Translations under genes and position numbers: made by a program
Notes under the pieces: generated by a model
The model's database searches: none
What the model was told of the DNA's origin: nothing
What the model saw: only the letters and a program-made list of their open reading frames with translations
Source of the DNA: Roseateles_B sp041906185
GTDB taxonomy: Bacteria; Pseudomonadota; Gammaproteobacteria; Burkholderiales; Burkholderiaceae_C
DNA length: 64,000 nucleotides
Direction of reading: 5' to 3'
Assembly: GCA_041906185.1 (NCBI GenBank)
Contig: JAYRJQ010000013.1
Span: forward strand, 106,957-170,956
Part shown: positions 1 to 8,960 of the stretch, piece by piece
Layout of the letters: the number at the start of each line of letters is the position of its first letter
Position numbering within the stretch: the first letter of the stretch is position 1

Positions 1-162
1 CGCTGTCCAGACGTTTCAGTTTGTTTCCGATGCGTCGTGACGGTGTCGTCCCTGCGGAAGTCGAGCCTCCGGTTCGCCGACGCGGCGGGACGACCGGACC
101 CAACGGGGGAAGGCGCCGACCGACCGAAAGCGGTGGGCTGGCGAGCAGATGAATCAACGGGT

Positions 163-1479
163 ATGGCAACGGTGCTGAAACAGGTCGACATGTCATGGGC
201 GCAAGCCGGCACTTCGGTGTGCCGCGCGGACGCGCCTGCGCAGGCCGTCCCGGCGCCGTCCGGGCGACGCCAGCCGGCCTCGGGCGAGGTCCTGGGGCTG
301 CAGCATCACCGGGTGCAGTGGGAGACCGACCGCGAGCGGGATCCGGCCTTCATCGAGGAATGGCAGGCGCTGCTGGCCGAGAGCCGCGGCCCCGAGCCCA
401 TCTACCAGTCCCCGGCATTCCTCCAGTACATCCGGGCGACCAGCCAGGATCCCAGGGAAGTGGAGATCCTCACCGTCCGGGATGCCGCCGATGGCCGCCT
501 TCTGGCACTGACGCCGATCCGCTACCGCGATCTCGCCATGGGGCTGCAGGTGCGGCACTGGCGCCTGAAGCTGGGCACCCTGCACGTGGGCACGGTGATG
601 GGCAGCGCGGTGCTGGGGGACGAGTCCCCGGCGGTGCTCGAGAGCATGGTGCGCTTCCTCTTCGCGGAGCGTCCGCACGTGAGGGCGCTGTCCCTGCCGG
701 CGCTGTCCCAGGAGGGCAGCAGCTGGGTGGGCCTGCAGGCGGTGACCCGCCAGGCCCGGGGGCTGGGCGCCTGTGTGCTGCATGGCTGGCGCGAATGCCA
801 CAAGATCCCGCTGCCGGGTGACTTCAATGCCTACCTGGCGCAGTTCGGCAGCAAGCATCGCTGCAACCTCAAGCGTCAGATCCGCCTGCTGCGCGAGCAC
901 GCGCCGCTGGAGCTCACGCGTATCGACTCGCCCGAGCGCATGGACGTGCTGATGGCGGCCATCGAGCGCATGGCCACGGCCGAAGTCCGCTCCGTCCTGA
1001 TCTCTCCCGAGAAGTTCCTGGCCATGGCGCGCCTGGGGCTGCTGCGCTGCTATGTGCTGCAGTCCGACGGCGTGCCGGTGGCGGCGCTGGTGGCCACGCA
1101 GTTCGGCGCCACGCTGCATCTGCACAACGTGCTGACGGATCCGGCGATGCTGCGCTTCTCGGTGGGTACGTCCATCCTGTACATGGCCATCGAGGACCTG
1201 AGCAGCGAAGGGCGCTTCACGGCCATCGACCTGGGCTACAGCTCGCCCACGCACAGCCATCAGTCGTCCAACCGCATCGAGAACCGGGGCCACCTGCTGA
1301 TGTACCGGTCGAGCCTGCGGACGTGGGCGCTGTGCACGGCCGAGCGTGTCTTCGGCGAATGGCTGGAGCGCGCCAAGGACTGCCAGCAGGCCGTGAAGGC
1401 CTGGCGCGCCCGCCGCACCGCGGCCGCCCGGGCCGCCAAGGACGCCAAGGACGCTGGCAAGGCCACGCCGGGCGCCTGA
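163..1479 (+). CDS. GNAT-fold (FemAB/CelD-like) acetyltransferase family protein
   Basis: A 438-residue soluble protein. The stretch around residues 223-240 (GSKHRCNLKRQIRLL) and the late block LGYSSPTHSHQSSN near residue 360 resemble the BioF2/CelD-type acetyltransferase domain, which is related to FemAB and used for cell-envelope or polysaccharide N-acylation. The C-terminus is an Ala/Lys-rich tail. The frame stays open upstream to a GTG at 37, but that extension is low-complexity. ATG 163 or ATG 190 (preceded by CAGG) is more likely. It is convergent with the peroxidase gene that follows. The substrate cannot be told from the sequence. Confidence 0.6.
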   Translation: MATVLKQVDMSWAQAGTSVCRADAPAQAVPAPSGRRQPASGEVLGLQHHRVQWETDRERDPAFIEEWQALLAESRGPEPIYQSPAFLQYIRATSQDPREVEILTVRDAADGRLLALTPIRYRDLAMGLQVRHWRLKLGTLHVGTVMGSAVLGDESPAVLESMVRFLFAERPHVRALSLPALSQEGSSWVGLQAVTRQARGLGACVLHGWRECHKIPLPGDFNAYLAQFGSKHRCNLKRQIRLLREHAPLELTRIDSPERMDVLMAAIERMATAEVRSVLISPEKFLAMARLGLLRCYVLQSDGVPVAALVATQFGATLHLHNVLTDPAMLRFSVGTSILYMAIEDLSSEGRFTAIDLGYSSPTHSHQSSNRIENRGHLLMYRSSLRTWALCTAERVFGEWLERAKDCQQAVKAWRARRTAAARAAKDAKDAGKATPGA

Positions 1480-1596
1480 GCCGCATTCGGCGCCGCTCGC
1501 CTGCCCGTCACCCGCACTGCCTGCGGAATCCGCGATATCCGGCACAGCCCGCGCGAAGGGCCCGCCGGGCCCCTCGCCGAGCGCGTCTCCCGGCCG

Positions 1597-2904
1597 TCAG
1601 AGTGAGGTCCCGGTGGCGGGGGCTGCCGTCGGGTAGCCGTCGCTGAGGGTCTTCAGGAAGCTGACGATGTCATTCACGTCCTGCGGGCTGAGCGCCGGCA
1701 GCTGACCGGGCCGGCGATCGAAGGGCGCGCCGCGGTGCACATTGCCCTGGTACGCCGCCGGCAGGTCGTTGTAGCGCTGCACCTGGCCGTTGACGACGGG
1801 ATACCAGCGCGCCGGGTCGACATCGCGGGTCGCGTAGAAGCCGACCACCTCCTCCAGCGTCTGGAAGCGGGCGTTGTGGAAGTAGGGCGCGCTCAGCGCC
1901 ACATTGCGCAGGCTGGGCACGCGGAAGCGGCCGCACTGCGTCGCTTGCGTGGCGAGGTCGGTGCGCTGCGGGCCGCACAGGCCCAGGTCGAAGAAGGCGG
2001 GGTTCTGCGTGGCCGTGCTCTGGTTGCGCGGCACGCCCAGCGCGAAGTAGGCGTGGTTGGTGAAGAGCGCCCGTGCGCCGGCCGGGGCGTTCGCCGGCGG
2101 CGTGGCGCTGTGGCAGGCGGCGCAGTTGCCCCGGCGTGGGTCGGTGAAGGCGGCGAAGCCACGCGCCTCCTGGGCAGTGAACGTGGCGCGACCGTCCTGC
2201 ACAGCGTCGAACTTGCTGGTGAAGGGCGCGAAGTCCGGGTCCTGCTGCTGATAGCGGGCCAGGGCCTGCAGGCTGGCGTCCAGCAGCTGGGCATCCGTTG
2301 CCGCGGCGGTGAGCCCGCTGGCCTGCAGCAGCGCCGGGAAGGCGCTCGTCGTGCGCAGGCGCCGCACATAGCTCGGCACATCGGCATTGGCCATCTCGTT
2401 CGCGGCAAAGAGCGGGCCGCGCGCCTGTGCCACCCGGTCATTGGCGCGCCCGTCCCAGAAGAGGCCGCCGTGCGCCCGGCCCTGCGCGTCGATGCTGAAG
2501 GCCGGCGTCCCGTTGAGGTAGCGCAGGCTGGGGCTGCTGCGCAGGCCCTGCTGGTTCATGAGGGCACCGCCGACGGGCAGGAAGGTGCCGGCCTTGTCGG
2601 CATGGGCCTGGGCCGCCGCATGGCAGCCGGCGCAGGCCAACTGGCCGCTGGCCGACAGCCGCGGCTCGTTGAAGAGCTGCTGGCCCACGCTGGCGAGGGT
2701 TGGCGGCGGCGGCGGGCGCACGGCCGTGGCCTGCGTCAGCGCGGGGGTGCCGGCGACGCTGCTAGTGACGGCGCTGGTGCTCACGTCCGGCGTGCCGGCG
2801 CCGCCCGAGCCGCCCCCGCAGCCGGCCAGCAGGGCGGTGCTCAGTGTCAGCCAGGTCAGCAGGGCGGGATGAAGGCGGGCAGAGGGGATGGGGAAGGGGC
2901 GCAT
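1597..2904 (-). CDS. Di-heme cytochrome c peroxidase (CcpA/MauG family) lipoprotein
   Basis: A 435-residue exported protein. The N-terminus has a lipoprotein signal ending in LLAGC, followed by a Gly/Ser/Ala linker. Two CxxCH heme c motifs are visible: CAGCH near residue 91 and CAACH near residue 260. The block FRVPSLRNVALSAPYFHNARF followed by TLEEVV is typical of the high-potential heme domain of bacterial cytochrome c peroxidases and MauG-like enzymes. The role would be periplasmic H2O2 reduction or a MauG-type oxidation. ATG 2904 was chosen because it begins the signal peptide and follows an AGGAG site; the open frame upstream to 3021 lies in the intergenic region. Confidence 0.88.
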   Translation of the reverse strand: MRPFPIPSARLHPALLTWLTLSTALLAGCGGGSGGAGTPDVSTSAVTSSVAGTPALTQATAVRPPPPPTLASVGQQLFNEPRLSASGQLACAGCHAAAQAHADKAGTFLPVGGALMNQQGLRSSPSLRYLNGTPAFSIDAQGRAHGGLFWDGRANDRVAQARGPLFAANEMANADVPSYVRRLRTTSAFPALLQASGLTAAATDAQLLDASLQALARYQQQDPDFAPFTSKFDAVQDGRATFTAQEARGFAAFTDPRRGNCAACHSATPPANAPAGARALFTNHAYFALGVPRNQSTATQNPAFFDLGLCGPQRTDLATQATQCGRFRVPSLRNVALSAPYFHNARFQTLEEVVGFYATRDVDPARWYPVVNGQVQRYNDLPAAYQGNVHRGAPFDRRPGQLPALSPQDVNDIVSFLKTLSDGYPTAAPATGTSL

Positions 2905-2947
2905 GGCGGTCTCCTGTCGTGGTGCCACGGGATTCAGCGGGGAAGGC

Positions 2948-3457
2948 TCAGCGGGCGGGTTGCGAGGCCGCGTGAGGCGAGGATCCGGGGCGTGCGCAGC
3001 CGGGGCCGCTCTGCGGCTCATGGCCGGGCGGCTGGGGCGGGCGCTCCGGTCGCGGCGGTTGCATCGCGCGCAGGCGCTGGCGCTGCTCGGGCGTCAGCAG
3101 CTTGGCCAGCGCGGCCTCATCGGGCGGCTGGTGCTGTTCATGGGCCTGATGCAGCAGGGCCCCGAGCTGGCGCGCCTGCTCCGCAGTCAAGGACAGCGCG
3201 TCCTGCAGATGCTGCTGGTGCTGCGCCGGCGACAGCCGCGGCGGCTGGGGCGGCTGGGGCACCTCCGGGGGCGGGCCGCAGCGCCGGGCGGGGGGCTGGG
3301 GCAGTGAGCCTTGCTGGGGCGACGGCTGGGGCGACGGCGGGGTCGGCTGCGGTGCTGGGGCCGCCGGCTGAGCCCGCAGCATCAGGGGGGACGTGAGGGC
3401 GAGCAGCAGGGCTAGCGCAGGGAGGCGGCGCGACGGCCGGGAGACGGGGGCGGACAT
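2948..3457 (-). CDS. Spy/CpxP-like LTxxQ periplasmic protein, proline-rich
   Basis: A 169-residue exported protein with a signal peptide (LPALALLLALTSPLMLRAQ). It has a Pro/Gln-rich spacer and then two LTxxQ-type motifs, LTAEQARQL and LTPEQRQRL, which are the signature of the Spy/CpxP/ZraP chaperone and sensor family. Family members are alpha-helical periplasmic chaperones induced by envelope or metal stress. The tail is again rich in proline. It is transcribed divergently from the adjacent two-component genes, the arrangement expected for an accessory or target protein of that system. The start at 3457 follows a clear AGGAG. Confidence 0.75.
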   Translation of the reverse strand: MSAPVSRPSRRLPALALLLALTSPLMLRAQPAAPAPQPTPPSPQPSPQQGSLPQPPARRCGPPPEVPQPPQPPRLSPAQHQQHLQDALSLTAEQARQLGALLHQAHEQHQPPDEAALAKLLTPEQRQRLRAMQPPRPERPPQPPGHEPQSGPGCARPGSSPHAASQPAR

Positions 3458-3523
3458 GGGCGCTCCTGGAGTGATGCAAGGCCTCCAGCCTGCGCGCCGA
3501 TTGGGCAGCGAGCATGGAGAAAC

Positions 3524-3542
3524 TGTGGAGGCCGCCTCCACA
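3524..3542. promoter_or_regulatory. Perfect inverted repeat in divergent spy-like / sensor-kinase promoter region
   Basis: TGTGGAGGC and GCCTCCACA are 9-bp perfect half-sites around a single central C. The repeat lies in the 117-bp gap between two divergent genes, 32 bp before the kinase start and 66 bp before the LTxxQ gene. A dyad placed here is a natural candidate operator for the response regulator encoded next door. OmpR-family regulators more often bind direct repeats, so this is inference. Confidence 0.45.
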
Positions 3543-3574
3543 TTTCGCCGCCATCGCGCGCCTAAGATCGCGCC

Positions 3575-5107
3575 ATGCTTCCGCCCCTGCGTCTGCGACT
3601 CGTGCACCAGCTGGCCCTGCTGATGGCGCTGACCGTGCTGCTGGCCGTGGGCGCCATGGCCAGCCTGCAGGTCTGGAACCTGCGCCGCGGTTTCAGCGAC
3701 TACCTGCGCGTGCAGGACGGCCTGGTGCTCGACCGGCTGATGGGCGTCGCCGAGGCGGACCTCCACCGTCTGCCCGGCCGCTCGCACCGGGAGCTGCGCC
3801 TGTACCTGCACCAGTGGCTGGAGAGCACGAATCCGCAGTTCGACCTTGAGCCGCCAGCCGAGGAGCCGCCCCGGCGTGATCCCGCTGCCCCGGTGCCACA
3901 GCCGGGCGAACCCCCGGGTGCGGAGCGGCAGGGCCTGCGCCCACGCCCGCCTCAGGCTCTGCCGGCGCCACCCCGACCACCGCGGCCGCCGCGGGATCCG
4001 GCGCGGCTGGGGCAGCGGCTGGTCCTGCTGGATGCCCAGGGCGCCTGGCTGGCGGGCCGTCCGGAAGCCCTGCAGCAGCCCGGTCAGCGCCGGGCCCTGA
4101 AGCGCGACGGCGAGACGCAGGCCTACCTCTTCCTGGCCGACCGCAGCGAGGTCAATGACGGGCTCGACCTGCAGTTCCTGCGGCGCCAGACCCTGGGCAT
4201 CGCGACTGTCGCCGGGGTGAGCCTGCTCGTCGCCCTGGCCCTGGCCTACGGCGTGGCGCAGCGCTGGCTGCGGCCGTTGCAGCAGGCCCAGCGCGCTGCA
4301 CGGCGCATGGCCCGGGGCGAGCTGGCCGTGCGGGTGCCGCAGGACCGCGAGGACGAGATCGGCGCCCTGATGTGCGACCTCAACGCGATGGCCGCGTCCC
4401 TGCAGCAGACCGACACCGAGCGCCGCCGCTGGATCGCCCAGCTCTCCCACGAGCTGCGCACGCCGCTGGCCATCCTGCGCGGCGAGCTGGAGGCGTTAGC
4501 CGACGGCGTGCGCCCCTGGAGCCCCGGCGCGCTCGCCTCGCTGCAGGACGAGGTGCAGCGCCTGCACCGGCTCATCGAGGACTTCCACCTGCTCGCGGTG
4601 TCGGACATGCGGCGCCTGCCCTGCCAGTTCCAGCCGGTCGACGTGAGCGCGCTGCTGCGCCAGGCCGCCCAGCGCGTGGACGAGCGCCTGCGTGCGAAGG
4701 GCCTGCAGCTGCTGCTGGACCTGGACGAAGGGCTGGGCACGGCGCACTGGGACGCGGACCGGATCGCCCAGCTGCTCGGCAATCTGCTGGAGAACAGCCT
4801 GCGCTACACCGATGCGCCGGGGCGCGTGCTGCTGCGCGCGCGCCGCCGCGGGGATGCCGTTCAGATCGTCGTCGAGGACAGCGCCCCGGGGCTGCCGCCC
4901 GAGCAGCGGCGCCAGCTCTTCGATCCGCTCTTCCGGGCCGAGGCCTCTCGCAGCCGCGCCAGCGGGGGCAGCGGCCTGGGGCTGAGCATCGCCCGCGCGC
5001 TGGCGCAGAGCCATGGCGGCAGTCTGCAGGCCGAGGCCTCGCCGCTGGGCGGTCTGGCGCAGTGCCTGAGCCTCCCCGTGGCGCCCCAGCTGAAGGACCC
5101 CGCATGA
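3575..5107 (+). CDS. Sensor histidine kinase (BaeS/CpxA type)
   Basis: A 510-residue membrane kinase. TM1 is at about residues 7-30 and TM2 at about 209-232 (IATVAGVSLLVALALAYGVA). The periplasmic loop between them contains a long Pro/Arg-rich segment (about residues 90-145). A HAMP domain follows, then HisKA with the phospho-acceptor His292 in LSHELRTPLAIL, an N-box NLLENSLRYTD near residue 402, and a G-box GSGLGLSIARAL near 465. The stop codon overlaps the response regulator start (ATGA), indicating translational coupling. The divergent Spy-like gene suggests an envelope-stress sensing role. The proline-rich periplasmic insert is unusual and echoes the composition of the neighbouring LTxxQ protein. 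Confidence 0.93.
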   Translation: MLPPLRLRLVHQLALLMALTVLLAVGAMASLQVWNLRRGFSDYLRVQDGLVLDRLMGVAEADLHRLPGRSHRELRLYLHQWLESTNPQFDLEPPAEEPPRRDPAAPVPQPGEPPGAERQGLRPRPPQALPAPPRPPRPPRDPARLGQRLVLLDAQGAWLAGRPEALQQPGQRRALKRDGETQAYLFLADRSEVNDGLDLQFLRRQTLGIATVAGVSLLVALALAYGVAQRWLRPLQQAQRAARRMARGELAVRVPQDREDEIGALMCDLNAMAASLQQTDTERRRWIAQLSHELRTPLAILRGELEALADGVRPWSPGALASLQDEVQRLHRLIEDFHLLAVSDMRRLPCQFQPVDVSALLRQAAQRVDERLRAKGLQLLLDLDEGLGTAHWDADRIAQLLGNLLENSLRYTDAPGRVLLRARRRGDAVQIVVEDSAPGLPPEQRRQLFDPLFRAEASRSRASGGSGLGLSIARALAQSHGGSLQAEASPLGGLAQCLSLPVAPQLKDPA

Positions 5108-5820
5108 GTGCCCCGATCCCGAACCCCGGCGCCGCCCGCATTCTCATCGTCGAGGACGAGGCCAAGATTGCCGCGCTCCTGGCCGATTACCTGCAGGCCG
5201 CGGGCCACGTCACCGAGATCCTCGGCGACGGCGCACAAGCGCTCGAGCGGCTGCGGCAGGCGCCGCCCGACCTGCTGGTGCTGGACCTCATGCTCCCGGG
5301 CCTGGACGGGCTCAGCCTGTGCCGCGAGCTGCGGCAGTTCTCGGCCCTGCCCGTGCTGATGATCAGCGCGCGGGTGGACGAGCTGGACCGCCTGCTCGGC
5401 CTGGAGCTCGGGGCGGACGACTACCTGTGCAAGCCCTTCAGCCCGCGCGAGGCCGTGGCCCGCGTGAAGGCGCTGCTGCGCCGTGCGCAGGGGCGCCTGC
5501 CCGGCCTGGCCCCCAGCGGGCCGCAGGCGCTGGACGGTGGCTACGCGGTGGACGAGGCCGGCCAGCGCCTCTACTGGCAGGGCCAGCTGCTGCCGCTGAC
5601 GCCGCTGGAGTTCCGCCTGCTGCGCCTGCTGCTGCGCCAGCCCGGGCGCGTCTTCAGCCGCGCGCAGCTGCTCGAGCAGCTTCACGAGGACTTCCGGGAT
5701 GTCAGCGACCGCGTGGTCGACAGCCACATCAAGAACATCCGCCGCAAGCTCGCCCAGCTCACGCCGCCGCAGGAGCCGCTGAGCGCGGTCTACGGCGTCG
5801 GCTACCGCCTGGATCTCTGA
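5104..5820 (+). CDS. OmpR/PhoB-family response regulator (BaeR/CpxR-like)
   Basis: A 238-residue protein. The receiver domain begins ILIVEDEAKIAALL, with phospho-acceptor Asp61 in LLVLDLMLPGLDG and the conserved Lys in DDYLCKPFSPRE. A winged-helix DNA-binding domain (LTPLEFRLLRLLL; VVDSHIKNIRRKL; VYGVGYRLDL) follows. It is translationally coupled to the upstream kinase through a 4-nt overlap. Regulators of this subgroup control envelope-stress and efflux genes; the adjacent LTxxQ gene is the obvious first target. Confidence 0.93.
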   Translation: MSAPIPNPGAARILIVEDEAKIAALLADYLQAAGHVTEILGDGAQALERLRQAPPDLLVLDLMLPGLDGLSLCRELRQFSALPVLMISARVDELDRLLGLELGADDYLCKPFSPREAVARVKALLRRAQGRLPGLAPSGPQALDGGYAVDEAGQRLYWQGQLLPLTPLEFRLLRLLLRQPGRVFSRAQLLEQLHEDFRDVSDRVVDSHIKNIRRKLAQLTPPQEPLSAVYGVGYRLDL

Positions 5821-5939
5821 CGGCCGGCAGCGGCCTTGCGTCAGGACAAGAAGCCCTGATGCCGCAGCGGCAGGGGGCTGACGCCCGGCCGCCGGCGGGT
5901 GTAAAAACACGGTCCCACGGGATTCACGAGGAGCTGACG

Positions 5940-6239
5940 ATGAGCGACATGAGTCAAGGCCAGAAGGACCGCCTGATGGCGGATCTGCATGCGGTCGTGG
6001 CGGAGGCCGAGTCCCTGCTGCGGGCCACGGCGGAGCAGGGCGGCGCGGGCTCGGCGGAGCTGCGGGCAAAGGCCCAGGCCACGCTGGAGCGGGCCCGGCG
6101 CGGGCTGCAGGAGCTGCAGGCGAGCGCCGTCGAGAAGGCCAAGGCGGCCGATGCCTATGTGCATGAGAAGCCCTGGCAGGCGATTGGCGTGGCGGCCGGC
6201 ATCGGCCTGCTGCTGGGCATGCTGATCGCGAGACGCTGA
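5940..6239 (+). CDS. DUF883 (ElaB/YqjD-like) membrane-anchored protein
   Basis: A 99-residue protein with a long Ala/Glu/Arg-rich amphipathic helix, the signature EKPWQAIGVAAGIGLLLGMLIARR, and a single C-terminal membrane helix. This is the ElaB/YqjD family, whose members sit in the inner membrane and associate with ribosomes in stationary phase. A GAGGAG ribosome-binding site precedes ATG 5940. In many proteobacteria this gene is followed at once by the YqjE and YqjK-like genes; here those partners lie 2.7 kb away, beyond an oppositely oriented regulator gene. Confidence 0.85.
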   Translation: MSDMSQGQKDRLMADLHAVVAEAESLLRATAEQGGAGSAELRAKAQATLERARRGLQELQASAVEKAKAADAYVHEKPWQAIGVAAGIGLLLGMLIARR

Positions 6240-6260
6240 ACCGGGCCGTCAGGCCTGCCG

Positions 6261-6288
6261 GCCCCCGGTGCACGCCGGGGGCGCTTCC
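6261..6288. terminator. GC-rich hairpin between convergent genes
   Basis: GCCCCCGG (6261-6268) pairs with CCGGGGGC (6275-6282) around a 6-nt loop in the 65-bp gap between the DUF883 gene and the convergent EAL gene. The following U-tract is weak (GCTTCC), so termination may be inefficient or bidirectional. Confidence 0.5.
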
Positions 6289-6304
6289 GCGGCCCCGCGC
6301 GGGC

Positions 6305-8554
6305 TCAGCGGGGCTCGCTCAACCAGCGCTCAAGGTCGTCCGAGAGCATGGGCTTGGCGAACAGCCAGCCCTGGCCTTCATGGCAGCCCAGGGCCAGCAG
6401 CTGCTGGCGCTGTTCCTCGGTCTCGATGCCCTCGGCGATCACGCGCATGCCGAGGCCGCAGCCCAGGTTGACCACCATCTGCGCGATGGTGCTGCCGGCG
6501 CTGGAATGCTGGGCCTCGCGCACGAAGGCGCGGTCGATCTTGAGGCGCTCCACCTGCAGCTGGCGCAGCTGGCTCAGGGAGGAGAAGCCCGTGCCGAAGT
6601 CGTCGATGGCCACCGAGGCGCCCGTCTCGCGGATGTCTGCCAGGACGCGCAGCACGGTGCCGATGTCTTCCATGGCCATCGATTCCGTGATCTCCAGCTC
6701 CAGGCTGCTGCCCTTGATGCCGGCGTCGGCCAGCGCGGCCTTCAGCGTGTCGATGAAGCTCGGGTGGCGGAACTGCGCCAGCGAGATGTTCACCGCGATG
6801 CGGAAGTCCAGGTGCCCCTGGTCGATCAGACGCCGGACCTGGTGGCAGGACGTGCGCAGCACGAAGTCGCCGATGCTGATGATCAGCCCCGACTGCTCGG
6901 CCAGCGGGATGAACTGGTCCGGGGGCACGAACTGACCCTCCGCCGTGCGCCAGCGCAGCAGCGCCTCCGCGGCGATGGGGCGGCCCGTGGCCAGATCCAC
7001 CTGCGGCTGATAGACGACGAACAGGCGCCGCTCCTCGAAGCTGGCGCGCAGGCCCTTGAGCAGCTTGAAGCGCTCGCGCGCATCGACGCCCATGGCCGAC
7101 GAGAAGTACTGCGAGGAGCCGCGATGCTGGACCTTCGCCCGCTTGAGCGCGATCTGGGCATCGAGCAGCAGCTCGGAGCCAATGGATTCGGAATCGGTCA
7201 GCCGCACGAGGCCCGTGGTGGCCGAGAGCTGCAGGCGCTCGCCCGCCACCATGAAGGGCTCCACGAACAGCGTGCGGATGCGGTCGCCGTTGACCAGCGC
7301 CTCGGGGCCCAGCAGGCCGAAGGCGTCGGAGGAGATGCGGGCCATGGAGGTGTTGAAGCCGAGCTGGTCGCTCATGCGCTGCACCACGGCCTGCAGGACC
7401 TGGTCGCCGAAGCGGTGGCCGAAGGCGTCGTTGATCTCGGCGAAGTCGTCGAGGTCGATCAGCGCCAGCGTCACGCCCTCCGGCGCCTTGAGGTTCTGCT
7501 CCAGCACCTCGATGAAGCGGGTGCGGTTGGGCAGGTGCAGGAGCTGGTCGTTGTAGGCGTGGTCCAGCAGCTGGCCATAGAGCACGACGTTCTCGAAGCC
7601 CACGGCGATGTTGGAGCAGAAGGCCCGCAGCAGCTGCTGGTCCAGCTCCTCCAGCGGCCGGCCGACATCGACCATGGCCGCCATGGCCCGGCCGTCGCTC
7701 AGGCCGAAGTAGAGGCAGGTGACGTCTTCATAGAGGCTGCGCTTCTCCTGGAGGCAGCGCTCGAGCATCTCGCGGATGCGGGTGACCTTGACCGCGCTGA
7801 GCGGCGAGTTGATCAGGCTGCTGTACTGGCCGGCGGCACCGATGACGCGCGGCGGCTGGCGCTCGTCGCTGCTCATGTGAGCGCAGACCAGGCCCTCGGG
7901 CAGGATGCCCAGCAGAGCGCACAGCTGCGTGACGACGCCCTCGGCGAAGCGGTTGATGCCGTGCATGCGGCTCAGCTCGGTGCTGGCCTCGACGATCAGC
8001 TCAAGCCCCTTGCGGTTGGACTCGAGCGCGCGGATCTGGCGGTAGGAACGGATGGCGGCCGTCAGCACGGTGTACAGCCGTGTGCGGGTCAGCTCGGACT
8101 TGGTCTTGTAGTCGTTGATGTCGTAGGACTGGACCGTCTCGATCTCGGGCGCGTAGCCCGGCTGGCCAGTGCGCAGCACGATGCGCACGGCGCGCAGCTT
8201 GAGCTCGTCGCGGATGAATCGGACCAGCTGCAGGCCGGCGTCCTCGGACTCCATCACCACGTCCAGCAGCACCACGGCGAGGTCGGGCTCGCGGGAGAGC
8301 ATGTCGCGGGCGGCCGCGGCGGAGTCGGCGTGCAGGAAGCTCAGCGGCACGCCCTCGACCCGCAGACCCTGCATGGCGAGCTCGGTGGCCTTGTGGACGT
8401 CGGCGTCGTCGTCGACGATCAGGATGCGCCAGGGCGGCAGGTCGCCGGCACCCTCGTGCTCGTCGTGGTGTTCGGGGCCGTCCAGAAACTCGAGCAGGTC
8501 ATCGTCGTCCTCGGGGACGCCGGATGCAGGTGCCAGGCTGTGGTTCTCAGGCAT
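6305..8554 (-). CDS. REC-DUF3369-GGDEF-EAL cyclic-di-GMP phosphodiesterase
   Basis: A 749-residue soluble regulator. An acidic N-terminus leads to a receiver domain (ILIVDDDADVHKAT; acceptor Asp in VVLLDVVME), a DUF3369 sensory region at about residues 185-330, a GGDEF domain with a degenerate signature (SSDAF in place of GG[DE]EF), and a C-terminal EAL domain. The EAL domain keeps its key residues: AEALLRW, EITESMAMED, DDFGTGFSSLSQLRQL, KIDRAFV and AEGIETEEQ. The expected activity is therefore c-di-GMP hydrolysis, with a catalytically dead cyclase domain that may bind GTP. ATG 8554 was chosen because AGGA precedes it. It sits between yqjD-like and yqjE-like genes in the opposite orientation. 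Confidence 0.9.
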   Translation of the reverse strand: MPENHSLAPASGVPEDDDDLLEFLDGPEHHDEHEGAGDLPPWRILIVDDDADVHKATELAMQGLRVEGVPLSFLHADSAAAARDMLSREPDLAVVLLDVVMESEDAGLQLVRFIRDELKLRAVRIVLRTGQPGYAPEIETVQSYDINDYKTKSELTRTRLYTVLTAAIRSYRQIRALESNRKGLELIVEASTELSRMHGINRFAEGVVTQLCALLGILPEGLVCAHMSSDERQPPRVIGAAGQYSSLINSPLSAVKVTRIREMLERCLQEKRSLYEDVTCLYFGLSDGRAMAAMVDVGRPLEELDQQLLRAFCSNIAVGFENVVLYGQLLDHAYNDQLLHLPNRTRFIEVLEQNLKAPEGVTLALIDLDDFAEINDAFGHRFGDQVLQAVVQRMSDQLGFNTSMARISSDAFGLLGPEALVNGDRIRTLFVEPFMVAGERLQLSATTGLVRLTDSESIGSELLLDAQIALKRAKVQHRGSSQYFSSAMGVDARERFKLLKGLRASFEERRLFVVYQPQVDLATGRPIAAEALLRWRTAEGQFVPPDQFIPLAEQSGLIISIGDFVLRTSCHQVRRLIDQGHLDFRIAVNISLAQFRHPSFIDTLKAALADAGIKGSSLELEITESMAMEDIGTVLRVLADIRETGASVAIDDFGTGFSSLSQLRQLQVERLKIDRAFVREAQHSSAGSTIAQMVVNLGCGLGMRVIAEGIETEEQRQQLLALGCHEGQGWLFAKPMLSDDLERWLSEPR

Positions 8555-8960
8555 GAAGCGGATCCTGTACGACGGAGACGATGTCGCTGAGCTGCCCGCC
8601 CCGAGTCCCGGCAAGGACAGAGCAGCCTGGTTGGGCAGCATGCAGCGACGGCTGGCCTGAGCTTACACGCGAAGGCCTCGCTTCCGGCGCCCGTGGCGCG
8701 TGGAGTTGTGCCGCATTCGGCAAGGTGTCGACAGACCGCATAGGCCGGACTATGTCGTAAAGGCCCGGGGCTGCAAAGCGGATTGGGCCCCGGGATCGTC
8801 CCAGGGTCAGGGGTGCTTCAGGGTTTGTCCGGGCCGCAGCGATGGCGGGCTGCGTCGTGCACGCCACAGCCTTCGAGCCCTGGGCTTCCCGGCGCCGCCT
8901 CTGTGCGGCGCACAATGCAGGGCCTGCCCACCCCGCGGCCGCCGCCGGCCCGAATCGACC
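8555..8960. other. Intergenic region between divergent genes, no gene seen
   Basis: This 406-bp gap separates the divergent EAL protein gene and the holin-like gene. It must hold both promoters. I see no convincing small gene, RNA or repeat; open frames across it are low-complexity, Arg/Pro-rich shadows. Confidence 0.5.
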
